Source: Alphaproteobacteria bacterium (GTDB taxonomy: Bacteria > Pseudomonadota > Alphaproteobacteria > Puniceispirillales > Marisalimonadaceae). From it: a stretch of 64,000 nucleotides of DNA. The translations under genes were made by a program, and so were the position numbers. The notes beneath the pieces are model-generated. The model was not told the origin of the DNA. It saw nothing but the letters and a program-made list of their open reading frames with translations, and ran no database searches. The stretch is taken from the NCBI GenBank assembly GCA_004213885.1, contig SGYL01000004.1:19005-83004 (forward strand), given 5' to 3'. Below, piece after piece: positions 27,255-38,046 of the stretch. Position 1 is the stretch's first letter, and each line of letters starts with the position of its first letter.

Positions 27255-28583
27255 TTGTATGCATTAGTTGATTGTAATAATTTCTATGTATCCTGTGAAA
27301 GGGTTTTTAATCCACTTATTAATAATAAACCTGTTGTTGTTTTATCAAATAATGATGGATGTATCATAGCTAGATCAAATGAAGCTAAAGCTTTAGGTAT
27401 TCCTATGGGTGCACCATTGCATTTATGGAAAGATTTAATCAAAAAAAATAGGGTAATAGTTTATTCATCTAATTACACTTTATATGGAGATATGTCTTCT
27501 AGAGTAATGAACTCTTTTTATCACTTCACACCAGACGTTGAGGTCTACTCTATAGATGAAGCTTTTTTAGGTTTAGATGGATTTAATAAAAGTAATATTT
27601 ATAAAAAAATGATTTTTATGAAAAAAAAAATATATCAATGGACAGGTATACCCGTTTCTGTGGGAATAGGGCCAACTAAAACGTTAGCAAAATTAGCTAA
27701 CAGAATAGCAAAAAAATATGTAAATGAAGGAGTTTATAACCTTCAAGATCCAAACCAAATTACTCAAGTATTAAATGATTTAGAACTTGAAACAATCTGG
27801 GGGATATCAAAAGGTTGGGCAAATAGATTGAAAAAAATTGGTATAAATAATGCCTTGCAATTACAGAGAGCTAATCCCAATCACATAAAACAACATATTT
27901 CTGTTGTTGGGAAAAGAATAGTGTATGAATTAAGAGGTATTTCAGCTTTAGATTTAGAACAAGTTCATTCTAAAAAATCTATCACGGTTTCGCGTTCATT
28001 TGGAGAAACGGTAACTGATTTACAAAGTTTAAAAGAAGCATTATCAAACCATATTTTTAGAGCAGCTGAAAAACTTCGATTACAAAGAGGTTTGTGTAGC
28101 TCTTTATGTGTTTTTATTAATACAAACAAGTTTAAAAAAAGTGAATCACAATATAGTAACTCTGGAGTAATAAATTTTGATGAGCCCATAAATAATACAC
28201 CTGATTTGATCCAAGGTGGATTTAGAATATTAGAAAAAATTTATCGGTTGGGATTTAGTTATAAAAAAATCGGGGTTACGCTACTCGATTTAAACATTAA
28301 AAGTGTAGAAATCAATTTAAATGAAGCGAGTTCTTTTTATAAATCAGAAGATTATACTATTCAGGGTAGTTTATTTAATAAAAATAAAAAAGATGATATA
28401 TTATCAAACAAACGAATGATAATGCTAGATTATGTTAATAATAAAATGGGTTCAAAAACTCTATTTTATGGATCTCAAGGATTATTAAAATCAAAAAAGA
28501 ACAAAAGTAAATGGAATATGAAATCTCATTTCAAATCCAAATCATACACGACTAATTGGAATCAACTTTTGATTGTTAAATAA
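27255..28583 (+). CDS. umuC: DNA polymerase V catalytic subunit UmuC (Y-family)
   Basis: Error-prone translesion polymerase of 442 residues. The palm carries the catalytic acids in ALVDCNNFYVSCERVF (D6) and YSIDEAFLG (D101, E102). The helix-hairpin region (GIGPTKTLAKLANRIAK) and the little-finger domain follow. A C-terminal UmuC-specific extension (TIQGSLF, KMGSKTLFYGSQG) separates it from DinB. The start is TTG at 27255, with AAAGG upstream; it gives the invariant N-terminus. Co-transcribed with umuD under SOS control. It ends five bases from the convergent carboxypeptidase gene. Confidence 0.95.
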   Translation: MYALVDCNNFYVSCERVFNPLINNKPVVVLSNNDGCIIARSNEAKALGIPMGAPLHLWKDLIKKNRVIVYSSNYTLYGDMSSRVMNSFYHFTPDVEVYSIDEAFLGLDGFNKSNIYKKMIFMKKKIYQWTGIPVSVGIGPTKTLAKLANRIAKKYVNEGVYNLQDPNQITQVLNDLELETIWGISKGWANRLKKIGINNALQLQRANPNHIKQHISVVGKRIVYELRGISALDLEQVHSKKSITVSRSFGETVTDLQSLKEALSNHIFRAAEKLRLQRGLCSSLCVFINTNKFKKSESQYSNSGVINFDEPINNTPDLIQGGFRILEKIYRLGFSYKKIGVTLLDLNIKSVEINLNEASSFYKSEDYTIQGSLFNKNKKDDILSNKRMIMLDYVNNKMGSKTLFYGSQGLLKSKKNKSKWNMKSHFKSKSYTTNWNQLLIVK

Positions 28584-28587
28584 AATA

Positions 28588-29790
28588 TTAATTTAAGCTT
28601 TTTTGAGGTAAAGGGATACAACTAAGTCCAGATGACCATAGTTCAGCACAAACAGATCTTGCTTGATTTTCAGCTAATTCAATAAACCTAACTCTCCAAA
28701 GAGGTTTCTTTACTTTTGAGTTTTCTAGAGGCTTATTAACTTTTTGTAAAGAAGCAGGTAAATTACCAAGTTGTTCAGGGGCTGCATTACGAGCTTTTTT
28801 TGCAGCAATATGTGCATTAAGTTTATTTTTAAAAGCTCCTATTTGTATAAACCAATCTTCTGATTCACTAACGGTATAAACAGAGAAGTTTTTTGGTTTT
28901 TTTACAACAGGATATGAAATAAAATCAGGTCTTTGGGAAGGTATTTCAGAGAGTTTAGCAGTTCGTACAACAGGAGTTTTAATAAATTTATTTAATAACT
29001 TAACCATATGCTTATCTCTGGTTCTTGCCGTTTTCCCACCAAAAACAACTCCGATTATTCTTTGGCCATTTCTTTCAACAGAAGTAACTAAATTAAATCC
29101 TGATGCGTTGGTATAGCCTGTTTTAATACCATCTGTACCAAAGTAAGAGCCAAGTAAATTATTATGATTACGATACTCAATACCATTAAACACAAATGAT
29201 TTTTTATTAAAAAAATAAAAAAATTTAGGAAAATTTTTTCTAATAGCTACTGCTAGTTTTGCCATGTCTCTTGCTGTAGAAAGTTGACCTTTGTTTGGAA
29301 GTCCGGATGCATTTTTAAAAATAGTACGAGTAAGACCAATACTTTTAGCTTTTTTAGTCATTTTGTATGCAAATCTTCTTTCAGTTTTTTCAAGGTTTTC
29401 TGCAACAACAGTAGCAACATCATTTGCTGATTTGGTAACGAGTGCAAGAATTGCTTGTTTAACAGTAATTTTTTGACCTGGGTATAACCCTAGTTTTGAT
29501 GGGGGTTGCCTTGAAGCTCGTTTAGATACCTTAAGTTTAGTATTCATTTTAATTTTTTTGTTTTTTAATTTTTCAAAAATCATGTAGATTGTCATTATTT
29601 TAGTAAGTGAAGCAGGGTAATTCCTCGTATCAGCATTAATTGAATGATAAACTTTTCCTGATTTTTCATTCATAATAATTGATGCGTATTTTCCGTAAGA
29701 AGGTTTATTAAGGTAAAATGAACTTATAAAAAAAAGGAATAAAATCAAAATTTTTATAAATGATGCTTTAAATGGGATAATAATATTCAT
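28588..29790 (-). CDS. D-alanyl-D-alanine carboxypeptidase with C-terminal SPOR domain
   Basis: Periplasmic penicillin-binding protein (S11) that trims the terminal D-alanine of peptidoglycan stems. It has 400 residues with an N-terminal signal or anchor (about 10-30). The S61-x-x-K64 motif is in YPASLTKIM, the SxN in KSANDVA, and the KTG in GIKTGYTNASG. A SPOR domain at about residues 310-395 (DWFIQIGAFKNKLNAHIAAKKAR) binds denuded glycan at the septum, suggesting action at the division site. Divergent from clpS. Confidence 0.93.
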   Translation of the reverse strand: MNIIIPFKASFIKILILFLFFISSFYLNKPSYGKYASIIMNEKSGKVYHSINADTRNYPASLTKIMTIYMIFEKLKNKKIKMNTKLKVSKRASRQPPSKLGLYPGQKITVKQAILALVTKSANDVATVVAENLEKTERRFAYKMTKKAKSIGLTRTIFKNASGLPNKGQLSTARDMAKLAVAIRKNFPKFFYFFNKKSFVFNGIEYRNHNNLLGSYFGTDGIKTGYTNASGFNLVTSVERNGQRIIGVVFGGKTARTRDKHMVKLLNKFIKTPVVRTAKLSEIPSQRPDFISYPVVKKPKNFSVYTVSESEDWFIQIGAFKNKLNAHIAAKKARNAAPEQLGNLPASLQKVNKPLENSKVKKPLWRVRFIELAENQARSVCAELWSSGLSCIPLPQKSLN

Positions 29791-29938
29791 TTAAAATTTT
29801 GAGTATAATAAATTATAATACATTATGTTGATATATATGTATATGTATATACAATATTTAGATGTTTAAAAAGACTTAATTTATAAAATATTTTCTAAAA
29901 GTATTGATACCAAAGTCTTTAATTATTAAATTAAATAT

Positions 29939-30286
29939 ATGAAAAAAAAATATTTCAACATCCGATCTGAATCAGAAGAAAATAATAACCAAACTGATGG
30001 AAGTGTATTAACAAAGGTAAAGCCTAAAACAAAAAAACCATCTTTATATAAAGTTTTAATGTTAAATGATGATTACACACCAATGGAATTTGTTATTGAG
30101 GTTTTAGAGAAATTTTTTGGAAAAAGACAAGATGAAGCTACACAAATTATGCTTCATGTTCATCAAAAAGGTATTGGTGTTTGTGGTGTTTATACATATG
30201 AAATCGCAGAAACTAAAGCAGTACAAGTTACAAATTATGCCCGCAAATATGAACACCCACTTCAAATGCAATTAGAAAAGGAATAA
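29939..30286 (+). CDS. clpS: ATP-dependent Clp protease adaptor ClpS
   Basis: Adaptor that recognises N-degron residues and delivers substrates to ClpAP. It has 115 residues. The family core is present: [20 protein letters not shown], the substrate-pocket motif [21 protein letters not shown], and the terminal strand [16 protein letters not shown]. Immediately upstream of clpA, which starts four bases after its stop, as is usual. Confidence 0.97.
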   Translation: MKKKYFNIRSESEENNNQTDGSVLTKVKPKTKKPSLYKVLMLNDDYTPMEFVIEVLEKFFGKRQDEATQIMLHVHQKGIGVCGVYTYEIAETKAVQVTNYARKYEHPLQMQLEKE

Positions 30287-30289
30287 ATA

Positions 30290-32578
30290 ATGTTATCAAG
30301 ATCATTAGAGGAAACATTAAGACGTGCAATGAATTTAGCATCCTCAAAAAAGCATGAGTTTGCAACTTTAGAGCATTTATTATTCTCATTGTTAGAAGAT
30401 AAAGATGCAATTGAAGTATTTAAAGCATGTGGTGTTGATATAAAACTTCTAGAAGATGATCTTAATGGTTATTTAGATAAAGATTTAAAATCAATTGTTA
30501 GTTCAAATGAAGATATAGATACTCAGCCAACATCTGGGTTTCAACGTGTTGTTCAAAGAGCTGTTATTCATACTCAATCATCAGGAAAAAACGAAGCAAA
30601 TGGAGCAAATGTTTTAGTTGCTATGTTTTCTGAAAGAGATTGTTATGCTGTATATTTACTTCAAAAGCAGAACATGAAAAGACTAGATGCTGTAAGTTTT
30701 ATCAGTCATGGTCTTGCAAAAGATCCAAATTATTCTCAATCTACAACTAATGAAGATAAGGATGCGGAGACTCAAACAAATCCAAAAAAAGAAAGTGCAT
30801 TAAAAAAATATGCTGTTGATCTGAATGAAAAATCTGCATCTGGAAAAATTGACCCAGTTATAGGAAGAAAGAAAGAACTTGATAGAACCATACAAGTTTT
30901 ATGTAGAAGAACAAAGAATAACCCTCTATTGGTTGGTGATCCAGGTGTAGGAAAAACAGCTATAGCAGAAGGACTTGCAGATAAAATTGTTAAAGGTGAG
31001 GTTCCAGAAGTGTTGTTGAAATCCGAGATCTATGCTTTGGATATGGGGGCACTTCTAGCAGGAACAAGATATAGAGGAGATTTTGAAGAACGTTTAAAAG
31101 CAGTTATTAAAGAAATTGAAAAGAATGAAAATGCAATATTATTTATTGATGAAATTCATACGATAATTGGTGCTGGCGCTACGAGTGGTGGCGCAATGGA
31201 TGCCTCAAATTTACTAAAGCCTGTTCTTCAAACAGGCACACTTAGATGCATTGGTTCAACTACATATAAAGAATATAGAGGTTATTTTGATAAAGACAGA
31301 GCTTTAGTAAGAAGATTTCAAAAAATAGATGTAAAAGAACCTAATGTCGATGATGCAATCAAAATTTTGATGGGGCTTAAATCAAGATATGAAGATCATC
31401 ATCAAATTAAGTTTACCAATGATGCAATTAAAACTGCAGTTGAATTATCCTTTAGATATATAAATGAAAGAAAACTTCCTGATAAGGCAATTGATGTGAT
31501 TGACGAAACAGCTGCTGCACAGATGCTTCTACCACAAAATAAGAGAAAGAAAACAATTGATAAACAAGAAATAGAAGAAACAGTTGCTTTAATTGCTAGA
31601 ATACCTCCAAAACATGTTTCTAAAGACGATAAAAAGGCACTTTTAAATTTAGAGAGTGATCTGAAAAGAATGGTTTATGGTCAAGATAAAGCTATATCTG
31701 CCCTTGTTTCAAGTGTAAAATTGTCAAGGGCAGGTCTTAGAGAAGGAGAAAAACCAATAGGTTGTTATTTATTCTCTGGTCCTACTGGAGTTGGAAAAAC
31801 TGAAGTGGCAAGACAATTGTCTGAGTCATATGGTATTAAACTTACTAGATTTGATATGTCAGAATATATGGAAAGACATACGGTTTCCAGATTGATAGGT
31901 GCACCCCCGGGTTATGTTGGTTTTGATCAAGGAGGATTATTAACTGATGCAATTGATCAAAACCCCCATTCAGTATTACTTTTAGATGAAATTGAAAAAG
32001 CACATCCTGATTTGTTTAATTTATTACTTCAAGTAATGGACCATGGTAAATTAACTGATAATAATGGTAAGTCAGTAGATTTCAGAAATGTTATTTTAAT
32101 TATGACAACTAATGCGGGGGCTTCAGAGTTATCTAAATCATCTATTGGATTTTTAAATGATACAAAAAACGATGCTGATACACAAGCAATAGAAAAATTA
32201 TTTACTCCAGAATTTCGCAATAGGTTAGATGCTATCATACCATTTGATTATTTAGATATAGAAGTAATTAAAATGGTAGTAGATAAATTTATAATGCAAT
32301 TAGAGGCACAATTGTCCGATAAAGGTGTTTCTATAATGCTTTCTGATGAAGCAAGAAATTGGTTAGCAAAAAAAGGATATGATAAGATTTTTGGAGCAAG
32401 ACCTTTAAATAGATTAATTCAAGAAAAAATTAAAAAACCACTAGCTGAAGAACTTTTGTTTGGAAAACTAGTAAAAGGAGGTAACGTTTTTGTAGATAAC
32501 AAAAAAGATGAATTAATTATTAAATCTGATTCTTCTACTAAAACATCAGATAAAAGAAATACAAAAATTAAGATTTAA
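30290..32578 (+). CDS. clpA: ATP-dependent Clp protease ATPase subunit ClpA
   Basis: AAA+ unfoldase feeding ClpP. The 762-residue chain has the double Clp N-domain (residues 1-150), a first ATPase with Walker A GDPGVGKT (216-223), and a second with Walker A GPTGVGKT (497-504). There is no ClpB-type coiled-coil middle domain, so it is ClpA. It pairs with ClpS upstream, and ClpP is not in the window. The last four bases overlap the convergent FemAB/GNAT-like gene. Confidence 0.97.
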   Translation: MLSRSLEETLRRAMNLASSKKHEFATLEHLLFSLLEDKDAIEVFKACGVDIKLLEDDLNGYLDKDLKSIVSSNEDIDTQPTSGFQRVVQRAVIHTQSSGKNEANGANVLVAMFSERDCYAVYLLQKQNMKRLDAVSFISHGLAKDPNYSQSTTNEDKDAETQTNPKKESALKKYAVDLNEKSASGKIDPVIGRKKELDRTIQVLCRRTKNNPLLVGDPGVGKTAIAEGLADKIVKGEVPEVLLKSEIYALDMGALLAGTRYRGDFEERLKAVIKEIEKNENAILFIDEIHTIIGAGATSGGAMDASNLLKPVLQTGTLRCIGSTTYKEYRGYFDKDRALVRRFQKIDVKEPNVDDAIKILMGLKSRYEDHHQIKFTNDAIKTAVELSFRYINERKLPDKAIDVIDETAAAQMLLPQNKRKKTIDKQEIEETVALIARIPPKHVSKDDKKALLNLESDLKRMVYGQDKAISALVSSVKLSRAGLREGEKPIGCYLFSGPTGVGKTEVARQLSESYGIKLTRFDMSEYMERHTVSRLIGAPPGYVGFDQGGLLTDAIDQNPHSVLLLDEIEKAHPDLFNLLLQVMDHGKLTDNNGKSVDFRNVILIMTTNAGASELSKSSIGFLNDTKNDADTQAIEKLFTPEFRNRLDAIIPFDYLDIEVIKMVVDKFIMQLEAQLSDKGVSIMLSDEARNWLAKKGYDKIFGARPLNRLIQEKIKKPLAEELLFGKLVKGGNVFVDNKKDELIIKSDSSTKTSDKRNTKIKI

Positions 32579-33714
32579 TTTTTAAATTTAAAAGGATTAT
32601 CATGATTATTAACATAATCAATATTTTCTTGAATATGTCTTTTTTCATCATTTATAAAAGCTGAAACAGCATTTCTAAATGAGGAGTTTGGAAGATAATG
32701 ATAACTAAAAGTTGGTTTAGCTAAATATCCTCTTTTAATTTTATGATGCCCTTGAGCACCAGCTTCAACAACCTTTAATTTTTGATCAATTGCATAATCT
32801 ATAGCCTGATAATAACACATTTCAAAATGCAGAAAAGGAACATCAATTTTAGATCCCCAATTTCTACCATATAAACAATTTTTATCAGTAAAATTTAGAG
32901 CACCAGCAACTATTTGATTATCTTTTTTCGCTATAATGAGAACAATTTTTTTATTTAACTTATCTGATATAGATGAGAAAAAATCTCTCGTTAAATAAGC
33001 ACTTCCCCATTTTTTATCTATTGTATCTAAATAAAATTTATAAAATTGATCCCAAATTGTAGAATTTAAATCATTACCAGTAATCCTATTTATAACAATA
33101 CCTGTTTTTTTAATATAATCTCTTTCTTTTTTAATCATTTTTCTTTTCGAACTTTTTAGCTCTGCTAAAAAATCTTCGAAACTAGAATAACCTTTGTTTT
33201 CCCAATGAAATTGTAAACCAACTCTTTTTAACCATCCTTTTTTTTCTAAAATATGATCAGTATTTTCATCTAAAAAATTTATATGAGCAGAACTTAAATT
33301 ATTTTTATCCGTAAGATCCATCATAAATTGACTAATATTTTGAACTATGATTTCTTTTTTACTTTGTTTATATAAAAAACGTGGTCCTTTTACGGGTGTA
33401 AAAGGTATAGCTGAAATTAATTTAGGGTAGTATGAACCTCCTGCTTTTTGATAAGCGTTTGCCCAGCTATGATCAAATACATATTCTCCATAAGAATGGC
33501 TTTTAAGGTAATTAGGTAAAATTCCTATAATTTTGTTATCAATATCTTTTACAATTACATGTTGTGGAAGCCAACCTGTCTCTGAACAAACAGATTTGGA
33601 TTCTTCTAAGGCGTATAAGAAATCATAATTTGTAAATGGATGATCATTAATATTCAAGTCATTCCAAGCTTCTGAACCAATCTTAGATATATTTGAAATT
33701 ATATCCAAATTCAT
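32575..33714 (-). CDS. FemAB/GNAT-like protein of the DUF482 type
   Basis: A 379-residue soluble protein of the acyltransferase superfamily, annotated in proteobacteria as a GNAT-family or peptidoglycan-biosynthesis-like protein. Conserved features are WNDLNINDHPFTNYDFLYAL near the start, the YFPKLISAIPFTPVKGPR-like segment (here YYPKLISAIPFTPVKGPRF), the middle LKSSKRKMIKKERDYIKK helix, and the C-terminal VEAGAQGHHKIKRGYLAKPT. The biochemical role is not established. It follows ridA with a six-base gap in the nrdJ-ridA unit. Confidence 0.82.
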   Translation of the reverse strand: MNLDIISNISKIGSEAWNDLNINDHPFTNYDFLYALEESKSVCSETGWLPQHVIVKDIDNKIIGILPNYLKSHSYGEYVFDHSWANAYQKAGGSYYPKLISAIPFTPVKGPRFLYKQSKKEIIVQNISQFMMDLTDKNNLSSAHINFLDENTDHILEKKGWLKRVGLQFHWENKGYSSFEDFLAELKSSKRKMIKKERDYIKKTGIVINRITGNDLNSTIWDQFYKFYLDTIDKKWGSAYLTRDFFSSISDKLNKKIVLIIAKKDNQIVAGALNFTDKNCLYGRNWGSKIDVPFLHFEMCYYQAIDYAIDQKLKVVEAGAQGHHKIKRGYLAKPTFSYHYLPNSSFRNAVSAFINDEKRHIQENIDYVNNHDNPFKFKN

Positions 33715-33720
33715 TTTATT

Positions 33721-34182
33721 TTATTTAAGCTCAAAAATACCTTCAATTTCAACTGGGGCATTAAGTGGAAGACTTGAGACACCTACTGCAAATCGAGAAT
33801 GCTTTCCTTGTTCCCCAAACACTTTAACCATAATATCTGAGGCACCATTAATTATTGTTGGTTGTGATGTAAAAGATGAGGCTGACGCTACAAATCCACC
33901 TAATTTCACTACTCTTGAAACTTTATTAAGGTCTCCATTACAAGCTGATTTTAATTGGCTGATTAGTGCTAGAGCGCATAATTTTGCCATCTCAATTGCA
34001 TCTTCTGAGCTAACTGTTTCACCAACAATACCTGTTATTGGTATTTTTCCTTGTTTAAATGGTAATTGACCAGATATAAAAACAAGTTTGCTAGTAATTA
34101 TGTAAGGTACATAGTTCCCAGCTGGCGTTGAAGCATCTTCTAATTCTATCTGATGGTTTTTTAAATTTTCTTCAATATTCAT
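33721..34182 (-). CDS. RidA/YjgF-family protein
   Basis: RidA proteins hydrolyse reactive enamine/imine intermediates made by PLP enzymes, although many paralogues have other roles. It has 153 residues, of the longer YjgF-like subgroup. The family pattern ASTPAGNYVPYIITSKLVFISGQLP and the C-terminal FAVGVSSLPLNAPVEIEG, where the arginine of canonical RidA (R105) is replaced by the HSRFAVG context, put it in a non-RidA1 subgroup. It lies 20 bases after nrdJ on the same strand. Confidence 0.85.
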   Translation of the reverse strand: MNIEENLKNHQIELEDASTPAGNYVPYIITSKLVFISGQLPFKQGKIPITGIVGETVSSEDAIEMAKLCALALISQLKSACNGDLNKVSRVVKLGGFVASASSFTSQPTIINGASDIMVKVFGEQGKHSRFAVGVSSLPLNAPVEIEGIFELK

Positions 34183-34202
34183 AAATTATATACTTTCACT
34201 GA

Positions 34203-37200
34203 TTAAGAACATCCAGAAGTAGCACCACATGTATTACATTTCATACAGGTGCCATTCCTAACTAGAGTAAAGTTACCACATTCTCCACAAGCTTCACCTT
34301 CAAAACCTTTAATTTTAGCTTCGATTTCTTTTGAGATAGTTGAGTTTTGTTTAACTAATACTTCGTTAGTTTCAATTTCATTATTAATATCTGTTATCTC
34401 ATTCTCATAGTTATCTAAATAATTTTTAGTTTGTAAAACTGACACATTATCTGTTCCACCACCAGATACAACTTTAAGTTCTCTTCTTACAAACCCTCTT
34501 GATGCAACTTTATGAGTTGTTTCATCTCCTCTTACACCAACACCTGTTGGACTTGTGTCAATGTTATTAACATCAACATGCCCTAGGTCATTTCTATCAA
34601 GATAAGAAATTGCTAGTTCTCTGAAAATATAATCCAAAATAGATGTAGAAATTTTGATAGTATCGTTACCAGTAACTATACCTTGTGGTTCAAATCTAGT
34701 AAATGTAAATGCCTCAACGAATTCTTCTAAAGGAACTCCATATTGCAATCCAATTGAAACGGCAATCGCGAAATTATTCATTAAAGATCTAAAAGCAGCA
34801 CCTTCTTTATGCATATCAATAAAAATTTCACCTAACTTACCATCTTCATATTCTCCTGTTCTAAGATAGACCTTATGACCTCCTACTATGGCTTTTTGAG
34901 TATAACCTTTCCTTCTATGTGGCAATTTTTCTCTTTCTGCCCTTAATACTCTTTCAACTATTTTTTCAACAACTTTTGTTGTTTTTTCAGTAATTACTTC
35001 TTCATCATTAATATCTTCATCTTCAATCAAACTTGAATTAAGAGGCTGACTTAATTTTGAACCATCTCTGTAAAGAGCATTAGCTTTAAGGCATAACTTC
35101 CAAGATAACATGTAAGCATCACTGCAGTCTTCTATTAATGAGTTGTTTGGCATATTAATTGTTTTAGAAATAGCACCTGAAATAAAAGGTTGTGCTGCTG
35201 CCATCATCCTTATATGGCTATCAACTGATAAAAATCTTTTGCCAATTCTGCCACATACATTTGCACAGTCAAATACGTTAAGATGCTCTTCATTTAGATG
35301 AGGTGCTCCTTCTAGTGTCATAGATCCACAAACATGAATATTAGCAGCATCGATTTCTTCTTTTGTAAAGGACAAAAAGTTAAGCATATCAAATGAAAAA
35401 TCGTTAAGCTGATCTTCAGAAATTTTTAAAATATTTTTGCAAAATTCTTTACCTAAAGTAAATTGATTAAAAACAAACTTAATATCAAAAGCACTTTCTA
35501 ATGAGTTCTCAATTAAGTTAATTTGCTCGTCTTTAAAGCCTTTTTCTTTAAGGGCTGAATGACTAATTGATTGACAGTTTTTTAGACTGCCAGTGCCCAA
35601 AACATAATTTTTAATATCTGAAATTTGTTTGTTGTCATAGCCTAGATTTTGAAGCGCCTCTGGTACAACTTGATTAATAATTTTAAAGTAACCTCCTCCA
35701 GCTAACTTTTTGAATTTAACCATTGCAAAGTCTGGTTCAATTCCTGTTGTATCACAATCCATCACAAGTCCAATTGTCCCGGTTGGAGCTATTACAGTAG
35801 TTTGAGCATTTCTGTATCCAAATTTTTCTCCATCTTTGAGAGCTTTTTCCCAGGCTTTTGACGCTGCATTAGGTAGATCTTCAGAAGGACAATCTTCTTT
35901 GATAAGAGGCACTGGATTAATAGTTAAGCTATCGTATCCATCTTTAAAACCATCTGCTGCTCTTTTATGGTTTTTAATCACTCTTAACATATCTTTTGAG
36001 TTCAGTTTATATTTTGAAAAAGGACCTAATTCCTTTGCTATTTCTGCTGATGTGGCATATGAAATTCCTGTCATTATTGCTGAAATTGATGAACATATTG
36101 CTCTACCTTCATCACTGTCATAAGGTACGCCCCATGACATAAGGAGACCTCCAATATTTGCGTAGCCAAGGCCAAGTGTTCTATAATCAAAAGATTTTTG
36201 AGCAATTTCTTTCGAAGGAAATTGTGCCATCATTACAGAAATTTCAAGTGTTAACGTCCATAATCTGCAGGCGTGTTCAAAAGCATTAATATCTAGTTTT
36301 TTATTCTTTTTACTAAATTTAATTAAATTTAATGAAGCAAGGTTACACGCAGTATCATCGATAAACATATATTCTGAACATGGGTTAGAAGCATTTATTT
36401 TTTCCTCTTGAGGACATGTATGCCATTCATTAATAGTAGAATCATATTGAAGACCAGGATCTGCGCATGCCCATGCGGCTTCTGTTATTTTATCCCAAAG
36501 TTCTTTAGCTTTAACTTTTTTAAATACTTTTCCGTCAGTTCTTCTTATAAGCTCCCAGTCACTATTATTCTCAACTTTTTTTAGAAAGTCATTTGTAACT
36601 CTTATTGAATTATTAGAATTTTGTCCTGATACTGTTAAATAAGCTTCGCTATCCCAGTCAGTATCATAAGTTTTAAATTCAATTTCTTTAAAACCTTGCT
36701 TTGCAAATTGAATAACTCGTTGAATATAATTTTCTGGTATCATGACTGATCTTGCGTTTAGAACAGCCTCTTTAAGTTTTTTATTTATTTTTGTGTCGTA
36801 TAAGTCATCTTTTTCATATTCATTAATATTGCAGGCTTCCATAACCGCCCCAAGATGTTTTGCAGTTGATTTAGATCCTGCAACTAAAGCTGCAACTTTT
36901 TGTTCTTCGACAACTTTCCAATCAATAAATTCTTCAATGTCCGGATGATCTACATCAACAGTAACCATTTTAGCAGCTCTTCTTGTTGTACCACCTGATT
37001 TAATTGCACCAGCAGCCCTATCACCAATTTTTAAAAAGCTCATCATTCCAGATGATTTTCCGCCACCAGAGAGTTCTTCATTGTTCCCTCTTAGATTTGA
37101 GAAATTTGTTCCAGTTCCAGATCCATACTTGAATAATCTTGCTTCTCTTACCCACAAATCCATTATTCCACCTTCATTAACAAGATCATCTTTAATAGAT

Positions 37201-37805
37201 TGAATAAAACATGCATGAGGCTGTGGGTGAATATATGAAGATTTTGACTTAACTAATTTTTCAGTTTTGTAATCTACATAATAATGTCCTTGACTAGGAC
37301 CGTCTATTCCATAAGCCCAATGGAGTCCAGTATTAAACCATTGTGGAGAATTAGGTGCCCCCATTTGAGATGCGAGCATATACCTCATTTCATCATAATA
37401 TACCTTTGCATCTTTTTCAGAACTGAAATATTCACCTTTCCATCCCCAATAAGTCCATGTTCCAGCTAATCTATTAAAAACCTGTTTTGCTGATATTTCT
37501 GCACCATATCTTTCATCTTCAGGGATGGCTTCTAATTTATCTTCGTCTGGCTCAGATCTTGACAGCCACTCAGGTACATTACTTTCTTTAACTTTTTTGA
37601 GATAGGCAGGAACACCAGCTTTTCTAAAATATTTTTGAGCAATTACGTCTGCAGCAACTTGAGAGTAGTTTTCTGGAACTTCTATTTCTGGTGCGCTAAA
37701 TACTATTGTACCATCAGGGTTCTTAATCTCGCTTGAGGTAGTTTTAAATTTTAAATTTTTATAAACGTCTAATTTATCTTCTGTAAAAATCCTAGTAAAT
37801 TTCAT
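34203..37805 (-). CDS. nrdJ: Adenosylcobalamin-dependent ribonucleotide reductase (class II)
   Basis: Reduces ribonucleotides to deoxyribonucleotides with a radical from adenosylcobalamin, independent of oxygen. At 1200 residues it has the length of the alphaproteobacterial NrdJ. Active-site segments include [20 protein letters not shown] and the finger loop region [20 protein letters not shown]. The C-terminus ends in a zinc-ribbon-like CGECGNF...[14 protein letters not shown] region that probably carries redox cysteines. No class I genes are in the window. It shares a 241-base divergent region with the NDUFA12 gene. Confidence 0.96.
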   Translation of the reverse strand: MKFTRIFTEDKLDVYKNLKFKTTSSEIKNPDGTIVFSAPEIEVPENYSQVAADVIAQKYFRKAGVPAYLKKVKESNVPEWLSRSEPDEDKLEAIPEDERYGAEISAKQVFNRLAGTWTYWGWKGEYFSSEKDAKVYYDEMRYMLASQMGAPNSPQWFNTGLHWAYGIDGPSQGHYYVDYKTEKLVKSKSSYIHPQPHACFIQSIKDDLVNEGGIMDLWVREARLFKYGSGTGTNFSNLRGNNEELSGGGKSSGMMSFLKIGDRAAGAIKSGGTTRRAAKMVTVDVDHPDIEEFIDWKVVEEQKVAALVAGSKSTAKHLGAVMEACNINEYEKDDLYDTKINKKLKEAVLNARSVMIPENYIQRVIQFAKQGFKEIEFKTYDTDWDSEAYLTVSGQNSNNSIRVTNDFLKKVENNSDWELIRRTDGKVFKKVKAKELWDKITEAAWACADPGLQYDSTINEWHTCPQEEKINASNPCSEYMFIDDTACNLASLNLIKFSKKNKKLDINAFEHACRLWTLTLEISVMMAQFPSKEIAQKSFDYRTLGLGYANIGGLLMSWGVPYDSDEGRAICSSISAIMTGISYATSAEIAKELGPFSKYKLNSKDMLRVIKNHKRAADGFKDGYDSLTINPVPLIKEDCPSEDLPNAASKAWEKALKDGEKFGYRNAQTTVIAPTGTIGLVMDCDTTGIEPDFAMVKFKKLAGGGYFKIINQVVPEALQNLGYDNKQISDIKNYVLGTGSLKNCQSISHSALKEKGFKDEQINLIENSLESAFDIKFVFNQFTLGKEFCKNILKISEDQLNDFSFDMLNFLSFTKEEIDAANIHVCGSMTLEGAPHLNEEHLNVFDCANVCGRIGKRFLSVDSHIRMMAAAQPFISGAISKTINMPNNSLIEDCSDAYMLSWKLCLKANALYRDGSKLSQPLNSSLIEDEDINDEEVITEKTTKVVEKIVERVLRAEREKLPHRRKGYTQKAIVGGHKVYLRTGEYEDGKLGEIFIDMHKEGAAFRSLMNNFAIAVSIGLQYGVPLEEFVEAFTFTRFEPQGIVTGNDTIKISTSILDYIFRELAISYLDRNDLGHVDVNNIDTSPTGVGVRGDETTHKVASRGFVRRELKVVSGGGTDNVSVLQTKNYLDNYENEITDINNEIETNEVLVKQNSTISKEIEAKIKGFEGEACGECGNFTLVRNGTCMKCNTCGATSGCS

Positions 37806-37904
37806 TATATTCCTCTCATTATTAAACTACCTATATCAAGATTCTTTGAATAACCTTAAAAATTTAATAATAAGGCAAACTAACTATATCTTGTAAAGAT
37901 AAAC

Positions 37905-37929
37905 ACCTAATATACTGTATTTAGTAGGT
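37905..37929. promoter_or_regulatory. Operator-like dyad between nrdJ and NDUFA12 genes
   Basis: ACCTAATA (37905-37912) and TAGTAGGT (37922-37929) are inverted repeats matching in seven of eight positions, with a nine-base spacer. It lies in the 241-base AT-rich divergent region, nearer nrdJ. The binding protein is unknown. A cobalamin riboswitch is not present here, as no conserved B12 box can be seen. Confidence 0.35.
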
Positions 37930-38046
37930 AATAGTAAAGTAATAAAATTAAATTTTTTTTAAATAATTAATTTAATTGAATTTTTTTTTTAAAATTGAAT
38001 TTTATAATTTTATTGTATAATTTTATATATAAATTATAAGGTTTTT

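Noticed and set aside
29821..29860. TA-rich repeat (ATGTATATGTATATAC) between the carboxypeptidase and clpS genes
   Set aside because: Low-complexity AT sequence in a divergent promoter region; no defined unit or dyad strong enough to claim.
35836..36123. 95-codon frame antisense to nrdJ, and similar antisense frames inside other genes
   Set aside because: They are mirror frames of well-conserved coding sequence with no ribosome-binding site or family likeness.
37806..38046. Cobalamin riboswitch in front of nrdJ
   Set aside because: No B12-box-like core and almost no G or C in the region; length is too short for the fold.
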